Under the pieces are notes generated by a model. That model had not been told where the DNA came from and ran no database searches. It saw only the letters and a program-made list of their open reading frames with translations. DNA of 8,297 nucleotides from SIG603 sp964370115. GTDB taxonomy: Bacteria; Bacillota; Clostridia; Oscillospirales; Acutalibacteraceae. The translations under genes were made by a program, and so were the position numbers. Where the stretch lies: positions 1 to 8,297 of the forward strand of contig CAYJIA010000069.1 of the NCBI GenBank assembly GCA_964370115.1. The letters are read 5' to 3'. This document shows, piece by piece, positions 1 through 5,636 of the stretch; the first letter of the stretch is position 1; each line of letters opens with the position of its first letter.

Positions 1-130
1 CTGGCGACCAATGGTCGCCCTTGCACCTAAATTTAAGGTTTTCCGCCTGTAGGGGTGCTCATCGGCCGCCTGAAATCCACCATGAAATTTAAATTAAAAT
101 CGTAGGGCAAGGGCTCTGCTCTTGCCTTGG
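1..130. repeat. Direct repeat copy A (~130 bp, REP-like hairpins)
   Basis: This copy aligns without gaps to 205-334 at an offset of 204 bases. I count about 11 differences in 130 positions, roughly 92% identity, by eye. It contains three palindromes: 3-19 (GGCGACCA/TGGTCGCC arms), 53-70 (a decayed version of the 258-274 hairpin) and 106-126 (GGCAAGGGC/GCTCTTGCC arms with a TCT loop). The second and third are preceded by GTAG at 49-52 and 102-105. The first should have the complementary CTAC on its right side but shows CTTGC there, so this copy looks slightly decayed relative to copy B. Copy A may extend past the window edge. Confidence 0.85.
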
Positions 131-148
131 GTTTTGCGGAAACCTTGC

Positions 149-174
149 GGGCAAACACATAGGTTTGCCCCTAC
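149..174 (-). repeat. REP-like hairpin between the two repeat copies
   Basis: Perfect 8-base arms GGGCAAAC (149-156) and GTTTGCCC (163-170) enclose a 6-base loop and are followed by CTAC (171-174). CTAC is GTAG read on the minus strand, placing the tetranucleotide at the foot of the hairpin as in bacterial REP sequences. A short sequence preceding it (TTTTGCGGAAACCTTG, 132-147) recurs with two changes at 189-204 just before the copy B hairpin, so this may be a member of the same modular family with a different stem. Confidence 0.6.
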
Positions 175-204
175 GTCATAAATGGGAATTTTGTGGAAAC
201 GTTG

Positions 205-334
205 CTGGCGACCAATGGTCGCCCCTACACCTAAATTTAAGGTTTTCCGCCTGTAGGGGCGGTCATCGGCCGCCTGAAATCCACCGCAAAAGTCAAATTG
301 AAATCGTAGGGCAAGGGCTTTGCTCTTGCCTTGG
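205..334. repeat. Direct repeat copy B (~130 bp, REP-like hairpins)
   Basis: This is the better preserved of two ~92% identical copies; the partner is at 1-130. It has three hairpins. One at 207-223 (8-base arms, one-base centre) is followed by CTAC at 225-228. One at 258-274 (GGCGGTC/GGCCGCC with one T-G pair, ATC loop) is preceded by GTAG at 253-256. One at 310-330 (GGCAAGGGC/GCTCTTGCC, TTT loop) is preceded by GTAG at 306-309. The first hairpin points left and the next two point right, so the first pair resembles the paired inverted REPs known as BIMEs. No transposase gene is visible in the window. Confidence 0.85.
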
Positions 335-358
335 AGTTTTCTGTAAGCCGAAGTTCAA

Positions 359-385
359 AAAACTTTTTTTCTTTCAAAAAGTTTT
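359..385. repeat. AT-rich hairpin
   Basis: Perfect 10-base arms AAAACTTTTT (359-368) and AAAAAGTTTT (376-385) enclose a 7-base loop. Read on the minus strand the hairpin is followed by a few more Ts, so it could act as a weak terminator for the kinase gene that ends at 528. However, its stem has only one GC pair and it lies 140 bases past the stop codon. Confidence 0.45.
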
Positions 386-388
386 CTC

Positions 389-409
389 TTTTTTAGCTTT
401 GCTAAAAAA
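389..409. repeat. Hairpin with GCTTTGC apex
   Basis: Arms TTTTTTAGC (389-397) and GCTAAAAAA (401-409) are perfectly complementary over 9 bases around a TTT loop. The apex GCTTTGC is shared with hairpins at 106-126, 310-330 and 465-483, whose outer stems are different in sequence. Confidence 0.55.
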
Positions 410-445
410 TTCACTTTCAAAAATGCGCTTCTAAGGACAGGATTT

Positions 446-483
446 CGTTTTCTGCGGAAAACGACTTGGAGCTCTGCTCCAAG
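446..483. repeat. Two adjacent hairpins
   Basis: The first has 7-base arms CGTTTTC (446-452) and GAAAACG (457-463) with a TGCG loop. The second follows after one base and has perfect 8-base arms CTTGGAGC (465-472) and GCTCCAAG (476-483) around a TCT loop. The second is the most GC-rich stem near the end of the kinase gene but is not followed directly by a T-run on either strand, so a terminator call would be weak. An AT-only palindrome at 490-509 follows. Confidence 0.55.
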
Positions 484-527
484 ACCTCGAAATTTTTTGA
501 AAAAAATTTAGTAAAACTTTTGCTTTT

Positions 528-1454
528 TTACAATTTCTCAAGTTCATCTATCAAATTCGCTTTATGCTCTTTATAATATTCGTCACTCATATTTGTGTCG
601 CACAGCGCCTCTATCTCATCGTTGATATCGTCCAAAATTCTAAGTCTTGAATAATACTCAACCAGCGCTATGTCCATGCTGTAGTCGGAATATTCGGCCT
701 CAAGTGCGTGACGATATTCCTCTAGCATCCATAAATCATGCTCCTTAGGTGCAAGCCTTAAACCTTCAAAATCTATTAACCACAAATTGTCATCGCTTAC
801 CATGATATTCCAAGTGTGGATATCGGTGTGGCATAAAACAAAAATAGGAGGTTTTTCTTTGTACCTTTGTGCAATAGTCAAACAGATATTAATATTTTCA
901 AGTATTCGGTCCTCGTACTTATATAAATGATTTAAAACCTCGCTGTTTTCCTCATCCTCTTCTTGACTTATATAGTCAAGAACACTTTGAGCAGAGTCGG
1001 CGTCGAATACTTCTCTAGGGAAATCGGCGTGAAACTCAATTTTTTGTGTGCTTGAATGAAGCTTATCGACTATCTTAGCAAGGGTAGTAGCTTGTTTTTC
1101 GTTTAGTGTATCTCCTGCCACGGTTTTGCCGTCTATATATTCTAAAAGACAAACAACATAGTCGCCGCTGTCATAAAAATATGCCTCGTCTACGGTTTTT
1201 ATTGGTACAGGAATATTTTGAGCAAGGTCACACTTTGTGGCGAGCAGCTTCGTGACATTGCTAATTTGGCGAATGTATCTTATGTTTTTAAAGGTCGAGC
1301 TTCTTTTTTTATCATACGCTTTCAAAAAATACTTTTTACCGCTTTTAGTACTCACAACAAAGGCGAATGCCGCCCAGCCGCCAGTGACCTGTTTTATAGA
1401 TACGACATCAAGAGCATATTCTTTTGTTATAAGTTGTTTTAAGAATTTTGTCAC
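528..1454 (-). CDS. APH-family small-molecule kinase, APH(9)-like
   Basis: The 308-residue product belongs to the aminoglycoside phosphotransferase (APH/choline kinase) superfamily, soluble cytoplasmic kinases that phosphorylate a hydroxyl of a small molecule with ATP. Visible in order: a glycine-containing nucleotide loop (GGWAAFAFVV, ~25-34), a candidate ATP-binding lysine in YFLKAYD (Lys46 or nearby), the Brenner motif CHTDIHTWNIM with catalytic Asp211 and Asn216, and the metal aspartate in LIDFEG (Asp228). The following LAPKEHDL (234-241) resembles APH(9) spectinomycin phosphotransferases and relatives. The start is GTG at 1452-1454, chosen for a strong ribosome binding site six bases upstream. 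The gene is divergent from the polyamine operon, with its own promoter candidate. Drug resistance is not shown; most such homologues have unknown substrates. Methylthioribose kinase shares the fold and would fit polyamine metabolism, but those proteins are longer (~400 residues) and have a different active-site context. Confidence 0.85.
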   Translation of the reverse strand: MTKFLKQLITKEYALDVVSIKQVTGGWAAFAFVVSTKSGKKYFLKAYDKKRSSTFKNIRYIRQISNVTKLLATKCDLAQNIPVPIKTVDEAYFYDSGDYVVCLLEYIDGKTVAGDTLNEKQATTLAKIVDKLHSSTQKIEFHADFPREVFDADSAQSVLDYISQEEDEENSEVLNHLYKYEDRILENINICLTIAQRYKEKPPIFVLCHTDIHTWNIMVSDDNLWLIDFEGLRLAPKEHDLWMLEEYRHALEAEYSDYSMDIALVEYYSRLRILDDINDEIEALCDTNMSDEYYKEHKANLIDELEKL

Positions 1455-1460
1455 GTTAAA

Positions 1461-1468
1461 CCCTCCTT
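1461..1468 (-). promoter_or_regulatory. Ribosome binding site of the kinase gene
   Basis: On the minus strand this reads AAGGAGGG, close to a full anti-16S match, with six bases before the GTG at 1454-1452. It decides the GTG start. Confidence 0.85.
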
Positions 1469-1531
1469 TTTAGCATAATTTCATATATAAAAATTAAATA
1501 TATTTTACCTAATTTTGGTTTGTATATACTA

Positions 1532-1560
1532 AGTATTGCATTAATATTCTTTTTTGTCAA
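1532..1560 (-). promoter_or_regulatory. Sigma-A-like promoter for the kinase gene
   Basis: On the minus strand a perfect -35 TTGACA (1560-1555) is followed by a 17-base spacer and AATACT (1537-1532), a 4/6 match to TATAAT. Transcription would begin near 1525, giving a leader of about 70 bases. The perfect -35 and ideal spacing are direct observations; activity is inferred. Confidence 0.6.
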
Positions 1561-1630
1561 GAAAAATTATAAATTTAGGAAATTTAATAATAAAAACTTG
1601 TAAAAATACGCCTTTTTTTCGCCAAATCTA

Positions 1631-1659
1631 TTGACATATAGAGCGGTTTATATTACACT
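1631..1659 (+). promoter_or_regulatory. Sigma-A-like promoter of the polyamine operon
   Basis: A perfect -35 TTGACA (1631-1636) is followed by a 17-base spacer and TACACT (1654-1659), a 4/6 match to the -10 consensus. A-tracts and T-tracts upstream (about 1561-1618) could serve as an UP element. The predicted start is near 1666, inside the inverted repeat at 1664-1687, giving a leader of about 50 bases before the speD GTG. Confidence 0.7.
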
Positions 1660-1663
1660 TTTT

Positions 1664-1687
1664 ATGTATCACTGCGTTGTGATACAT
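1664..1687 (+). promoter_or_regulatory. Perfect inverted repeat at the operon start: operator or 5' hairpin
   Basis: Arms ATGTATCAC (1664-1672) and GTGATACAT (1679-1687) are perfectly complementary over 9 bases with a 6-base centre. The element begins five bases after the -10 box, so it overlaps the predicted transcription start. It is followed by TTTTATTTTTT and then the speD ribosome binding site. As DNA it has the size and symmetry of a dimeric repressor operator. As RNA it would be a hairpin at the extreme 5' end, with a U-rich tail like a terminator. A terminator seems less likely because the transcript would be only about 30 bases long. I do not recognise the regulator. Confidence 0.55.
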
Positions 1688-1698
1688 TTTTATTTTTT

Positions 1699-1705
1699 AG
1701 GAGGA
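1699..1705 (+). promoter_or_regulatory. Ribosome binding site of speD
   Basis: AGGAGGA lies ten bases upstream of the GTG at 1715-1717. It supports that GTG over the in-frame ATG at 1664, which has no such site and lies at the predicted transcription start. Confidence 0.8.
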
Positions 1706-1714
1706 ATTTTAACT

Positions 1715-2482
1715 GTGGACAAACTGAAATTATATGGGTTTAACAACTTGACAAAGTCCCTAAGTTTTAATATTTATGACATATGTTATGCGAAAACTGC
1801 AAGAGAGCAACAAGACTATATTAAGTATATAAATGAGCAGTATAACTCTGATAGACTTACGGCAATACTACAAAAGCTTACGGAAATGATAGGCGCCACA
1901 GTTTTAAATATTTCAAAGCAAGACTACGAACCACAAGGAGCAAGCGTAACTTTTTTAATAGCAGAGGAGAGCATGGCGAAAAATAGAAGTGGCGAGACAC
2001 TAGTAGCACACCTTGACAAAAGCCATGTTACTGTGCATACATATCCTGAATATCACCCAGAAAATGCGATTGCTACATTTAGAGTTGATATTGACGTCTC
2101 GACATGTGGAGAGATAACTCCGCTTTCAACACTTGATTTTCTTATTGGAAATTTCGATTCTGATATTATTACAATGGACTATAGAGTTCGTGGGTTTACA
2201 AGAGATGTAAGCGGTAAAAAAGTATTTTCCGACAACAATTTGACATCAATTCAAGACTTTATAGACGAGAAAACACTTAAAAAGTACGATGCGATAGATG
2301 TAAATGTCTACCAGTCGAATATTTTCCATACGAAAATGCTTATAAAAGATATAGTGCTTCAAAATTATTTGTTCAATGCGGATGTATATGAAATCGCACC
2401 GCAAAAAAGACTTGATATTACTAATGCGCTAAGAAAAGAAATGATAGAAATTTTTAGCGGTACAAATATTTACAAGGAGTAA
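1715..2482 (+). CDS. speD: S-adenosylmethionine decarboxylase proenzyme, E. coli type
   Basis: The product decarboxylates S-adenosylmethionine to give the aminopropyl donor for SpeE. It is a pyruvoyl enzyme made as a proenzyme that cuts itself. From the GTG start it has 255 residues, near the ~264 of E. coli SpeD. The N-terminal KLKLYGFNNLTKSLSF closely matches my memory of the E. coli protein and begins at the same place, supporting the start. The self-cleavage site is in LDKSHVTVHTYPE: cutting between Lys102 and Ser103 would turn Ser103 into the pyruvoyl group. The catalytic cysteine is Cys131 in DVSTCG, followed by the family segments YRVRGFTRDV and NVYQSNIFHTKML. No key residue is missing. 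It is first in the operon, and its last codons hold the speA ribosome binding site. Family assignment is very secure. Confidence 0.97.
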   Translation: MDKLKLYGFNNLTKSLSFNIYDICYAKTAREQQDYIKYINEQYNSDRLTAILQKLTEMIGATVLNISKQDYEPQGASVTFLIAEESMAKNRSGETLVAHLDKSHVTVHTYPEYHPENAIATFRVDIDVSTCGEITPLSTLDFLIGNFDSDIITMDYRVRGFTRDVSGKKVFSDNNLTSIQDFIDEKTLKKYDAIDVNVYQSNIFHTKMLIKDIVLQNYLFNADVYEIAPQKRLDITNALRKEMIEIFSGTNIYKE

Positions 2483-2487
2483 ATTAG

Positions 2488-3924
2488 ATGAATCAAAAGA
2501 AAATGCCCTTGATGGATGCTTTAGAGGACATGAAGTCTAATAAATTGGTTCCTTTTGATGTGCCTGGTCACAAAAGAGGTAAAGGCAATAAACTTCTCAC
2601 CGAGTTTTTAGGGGAAAAATGTCTTAGTGTAGATGTAAATTCTATGAAGGCTCTCGACAATTTATGCCATCCGACAAGTGTTATCAAAGAGGCAGAGATG
2701 CTTGCGGCAGATTGTTTTGGCGCAGCACACGCCTTTTTTATGGTAGGTGGAACAACTTCTTCTGTACAATCCATGATTTTGGCAAGTGTAAAGGGCAATG
2801 AGAAAATTATTTTGCCAAGAAATGTCCATCAAAGTGTGATTAATGCGCTGGTGCTTTGCGATGCAATACCCGTGTACATCAACCCACAAACGGATGAAAG
2901 ACTAGGAATTGCTCTTGGGATGTCCATAAATGACATAAAAGAGGCTATAAAAAACAATCCAGACGCCAAGGCAATACTCGTAAATAATCCGACTTATTAC
3001 GGAATTTGCTCCGACCTTAAAAGCATAGTTGAACTAGCCCACGAAAATGGAATTAGAGTGCTAGTCGACGAGGCGCACGGAACACATTTTTATTTTAGTG
3101 ATAAATTGCCGATATCTGCAATGCAGGCAGGTGCCGATATGGCGGCTGTAAGTATGCATAAATCGGGAGGCTCTTTAACCCAAAGTTCAATTTTGCTTTG
3201 TAGCGAAAACGTAAACGAACACTATGTAAGACAAATTATAAACCTTACTCAAACAACAAGTGGTTCGTATCTTTTGCTGTCAAGCCTTGATATCTCAAGA
3301 CGAAATTTAGCAATTAACGGAGAAGAACTTGTTAATAAGGTGCTTAAATTTTCAAATTATGCCAGAGAAGAAATAAATGAAATAGGCGACTATTATGCAT
3401 ATGGAAAAGAAATCATAAATGGCGACAGCGTGTTCGACTTTGACGCGACAAAACTTGCCGTGAATACCCTAGAGCTAGGGCTTGCAGGAATTGAAGTTTA
3501 CGAGCTTTTGCGTGATGAATATGACATACAAATTGAATTTGGAGATTTGGGAAATATTCTTGCCTATATTTCTGTAGGAGATAAGAACAAAAATATAGAA
3601 AGGCTTATATCGGCACTTTCTGAAATACAAAGAAATTATAAAAAAGACAAGGGCGGGATGCTTTCAAACGACTACATAAACCCTATAGTAAAGCTAAGCC
3701 CGAGACAGGCGTTTTACGCAGACAAAAGAAGTTTGCATTTATCGGAATGTGAGGGTAAAGTATCTTGTGAATTTGTAATTTGCTACCCACCTGGCATACC
3801 TGTTTTAGCACCGGGAGAGGAAATTACAAAGGAAATTATTGAGTATATAAGATACGCAAAGGAGAAAGGCTGTCTGCTTACAGGACCTGAAAGTATGGAT
3901 GTCAGCCGACTAAATGTAATTTAA
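2488..3924 (+). CDS. speA: Short-form Orn/Lys/Arg decarboxylase, probably arginine decarboxylase
   Basis: This is a fold-type I PLP-dependent basic amino acid decarboxylase of the short form (478 residues), like Bacillus subtilis SpeA (~490), lacking the N-terminal receiver-like domain of the ~710-755-residue enterobacterial enzymes. Visible features are the N-terminal FDVPGHKRGKG (23-33), a cofactor phosphate loop GGTTSS (87-92), the cofactor-ring aspartate in LVDEAHGTHF (Asp194, His197) and the Schiff-base lysine in SMHKSGGSLTQSS (Lys225, after His224). The small C-terminal domain contains the conserved PPGIPVLAPGE. ATG follows AAGGAG (2474-2479) by eight bases and starts five bases after speD. 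Arginine as substrate is inferred from the ureohydrolase gene two genes later; lysine or ornithine cannot be excluded from sequence. Arginine decarboxylation would give agmatine in the cytoplasm. Confidence 0.92.
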   Translation: MNQKKMPLMDALEDMKSNKLVPFDVPGHKRGKGNKLLTEFLGEKCLSVDVNSMKALDNLCHPTSVIKEAEMLAADCFGAAHAFFMVGGTTSSVQSMILASVKGNEKIILPRNVHQSVINALVLCDAIPVYINPQTDERLGIALGMSINDIKEAIKNNPDAKAILVNNPTYYGICSDLKSIVELAHENGIRVLVDEAHGTHFYFSDKLPISAMQAGADMAAVSMHKSGGSLTQSSILLCSENVNEHYVRQIINLTQTTSGSYLLLSSLDISRRNLAINGEELVNKVLKFSNYAREEINEIGDYYAYGKEIINGDSVFDFDATKLAVNTLELGLAGIEVYELLRDEYDIQIEFGDLGNILAYISVGDKNKNIERLISALSEIQRNYKKDKGGMLSNDYINPIVKLSPRQAFYADKRSLHLSECEGKVSCEFVICYPPGIPVLAPGEEITKEIIEYIRYAKEKGCLLTGPESMDVSRLNVI

Positions 3925-3935
3925 GGGGGAGCAAG

Positions 3936-4793
3936 ATGGACGATTTATGGTACAGCGAATATCACACAGAAAATATTAGATTTTCTATAAAAGTGTCAAG
4001 GCAACTCCACTTTGAAGAAAGTGACTACCAAAAAATTGCCGTGTTTGACTCACCAGAGTTTGGCAAGTTTTTAACTCTTGACGGAGTTATGATGCTCACT
4101 GAAAAAGACGAGTTTATCTATCATGAAATGATGGTGCATGTGCCTATGGCAATGAAGAGGGACATAAAAAAGGTCTTGGTGATAGGTGCAGGTGACGGCG
4201 GAGTTGCAAGAGAACTTTCAAAATATCCACAGATTGAAAGTGTAGATATAGTAGAAATTGATGAACGTGTAGTGGAAGTTTGTAAAAAATTTATACCGAA
4301 AACTGCTTGTGGCTTTGATGATGAGAGAATGAATTTAAGATTTGAAGATGGGTTGAAATTTGTAAGGCACACAAAAGAGAAGTATGATTTGATTATAGTA
4401 GATTCCACAGATCCATCGGGTCCGGGTGAAGTTCTTTTTACAAAAGAGTTTTACGGAAACTGCCACAGGGCACTTTCGGACGATGGAATTATGGTAAATC
4501 AACACGAAAGCCCATTTTACAAAGAAGACTGTAAAGCTATGAAGTTTGCACATAAAAGAATAGTGAGTGTATTTCCGATAAGTAAAGTGTATCAAGCACA
4601 TATACCAACATATCCGTCTGGGCACTGGCTGTTTGGATTTGCCTCAAAAAATGTTCATCCAATAAATGATTTAGACGAAAATTATTTTAATTCATTAAAT
4701 ATAAAAACCGATTATTATAATACAAATTTGCACAAAGGTGCATTTTATCTGCCAAACTATGTTGAGGAGGTGCTAAGGGAAGATGAAAAGTAA
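3936..4793 (+). CDS. speE: Spermidine synthase-family aminopropyltransferase
   Basis: The 285-residue product transfers the aminopropyl group of decarboxylated AdoMet to an amine, releasing methylthioadenosine. Family marks in order are a small N-terminal beta domain, YHEMMVH (62-68) at the amine site, the Rossmann glycine motif VIGAGDGGVARE (82-93, usually GGGDGG), the donor-binding acidic VEIDE (106-110), the catalytic-loop DSTDPSGPGEVLF (Asp156, Asp159) and PTYPSGHW (225-232) near the acceptor. The length is typical. The ribosome binding site AAGGGGGAG spans the speA stop codon and lies four bases before ATG. Putrescine is the default acceptor, but agmatine-type acceptors are possible because the neighbouring ureohydrolase could act before or after this step. 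No methylthioadenosine nucleosidase is in the window, so byproduct recycling must be encoded elsewhere. Confidence 0.94.
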   Translation: MDDLWYSEYHTENIRFSIKVSRQLHFEESDYQKIAVFDSPEFGKFLTLDGVMMLTEKDEFIYHEMMVHVPMAMKRDIKKVLVIGAGDGGVARELSKYPQIESVDIVEIDERVVEVCKKFIPKTACGFDDERMNLRFEDGLKFVRHTKEKYDLIIVDSTDPSGPGEVLFTKEFYGNCHRALSDDGIMVNQHESPFYKEDCKAMKFAHKRIVSVFPISKVYQAHIPTYPSGHWLFGFASKNVHPINDLDENYFNSLNIKTDYYNTNLHKGAFYLPNYVEEVLREDEK

Positions 4794-5634
4794 TGTACAT
4801 ACCTTTATAGGGTGTGAAGCAGATTACCTTGATAGCGATGTAGTTCTATTTGGTGCTCCGTTTGACGGAACAGCTTCGTTTAGACCAGGCACTAGGTTTG
4901 GTCCTTCGGCTATTAGAAATGAGAGTTTTGGAATAGAAACTTACTCGCCATATTGTGACAGAGATTTATCAGAGATGAAAATTTTTGACGGGGGAGACTT
5001 GGAGCTTCCGTTTGGTAACCCTCAAAAAGCACTTGATATGATTTATGAAAATACTAAAGCTATACTAGATGACGGGAAAATTCCGGTCATGCTAGGCGGT
5101 GAACATTTGATAAGTTATGGAAGTGTTAAGGCTGTTTATGAAAAATATCCCGACCTGCAAGTAATTCACCTTGACGCACACACAGATTTGAGAGAAGAAT
5201 ATCTTGGCGAAAAACTCTCTCATGCATCGGTGATGAGACTTATTTGGGAATTTTTGGGAGACAAAAAAATCCACCAATTCGGAATAAGAAGCGGCGAAAA
5301 GGTTGAGTTTGACTTTGCGAAAAAGCATACGAACCTGCATAAGTTTGATTTAGAAGGATTTGAAGAGATAAAAAGCAAGTGTAAAGATATTCCACTTTAC
5401 TTCTCGCTTGACCTAGACGTGCTGGATCCATCGATATTTTGGGGGACAGGTACTACCGAAGCAGGAGGCGTGACATTTAAAGAGCTTATGAAAGTCATAT
5501 TACAGCTAAAAGATTTAAACATTGTAGGCTGTGACATAAATGAATTGTCGCCACATTACGATAACAGTGGCGCATCTACAGCAGTCGCTTGCAAAGTGAC
5601 AAGAGAAATACTTTTACAGTTGAAAGGAAAATGA
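4783..5634 (+). CDS. speB: Agmatinase-family ureohydrolase
   Basis: The 283-residue product belongs to the arginase/agmatinase family, binuclear manganese enzymes that release urea from guanidino compounds. Metal ligands are all visible: His108 in GGEHLIS, Asp131/His133/Asp135 in LDAHTDLREEY, and Asp210/Asp212 in SLDLDVLDPS. The substrate loop is WGTGTTEAGG, where many homologues have GTGTPEPGG. The ATG overlaps the end of speE by 11 bases and GAGGAGG (4764-4770) lies 12 bases upstream inside speE, so translation is probably coupled. The expected reaction is agmatine to putrescine plus urea. N1-aminopropylagmatine ureohydrolase, the thermophile-type reaction in which SpeE acts first, is a real alternative. 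An arginase role is unlikely given the speA partner. Confidence 0.9.
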   Translation: MKSNVHTFIGCEADYLDSDVVLFGAPFDGTASFRPGTRFGPSAIRNESFGIETYSPYCDRDLSEMKIFDGGDLELPFGNPQKALDMIYENTKAILDDGKIPVMLGGEHLISYGSVKAVYEKYPDLQVIHLDAHTDLREEYLGEKLSHASVMRLIWEFLGDKKIHQFGIRSGEKVEFDFAKKHTNLHKFDLEGFEEIKSKCKDIPLYFSLDLDVLDPSIFWGTGTTEAGGVTFKELMKVILQLKDLNIVGCDINELSPHYDNSGASTAVACKVTREILLQLKGK

Positions 5635-5636
5635 AA

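Larger units (their letters stand above)
1..527. other. Gene-free palindrome-rich intergenic region
   Basis: I see no credible gene in this stretch. A reading frame at 165-434 runs through the repeats, has no ribosome binding site and resembles no protein I know. The region holds two copies of a ~130-base unit, an extra GTAG-footed hairpin between them, and then five or more hairpins between 359 and 509. It lies downstream of the minus-strand kinase gene, so some hairpins may help end that transcript, but none has the classic GC stem followed directly by a T-run in that direction. The left edge of the first repeat coincides with the window edge, so the array may continue outside. Confidence 0.8.

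Noticed and set aside
1..334. CRISPR array
   Set aside because: There are only two copies of a long unit with internal palindromes, not regularly spaced short repeats with unique spacers, and no cas gene is present.
165..434. An 89-codon plus-strand reading frame
   Set aside because: It runs through the repeat copy and hairpins, lacks a ribosome binding site and has a composition typical of translated repeats.
1218..1473. Two plus-strand reading frames of 74 and 78 codons opposite the kinase gene
   Set aside because: They are antisense shadows of a well-supported gene with no ribosome binding site or recognisable domain.
1664..1698. Intrinsic terminator upstream of speD
   Set aside because: The hairpin and T-rich tail look like one, but no plus-strand gene lies upstream and the promoter's start is at the hairpin itself, so an operator or 5' hairpin is more plausible.
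1664..1714. In-frame ATG at 1664 as an earlier speD start (17 extra residues)
   Set aside because: It has no ribosome binding site, lies at the predicted transcription start inside the inverted repeat, and the family N-terminus begins just after the GTG at 1715, which has AGGAGG upstream.
5589..5636. TTG at 5589 or ATG at 5631 as the CASDH start
   Set aside because: The TTG start would overlap speB by 46 bases and add residues not seen in the family; the ATG at 5631 is only two bases from the AGGA site. ATG at 5637 has good spacing and begins directly before the Rossmann strand.
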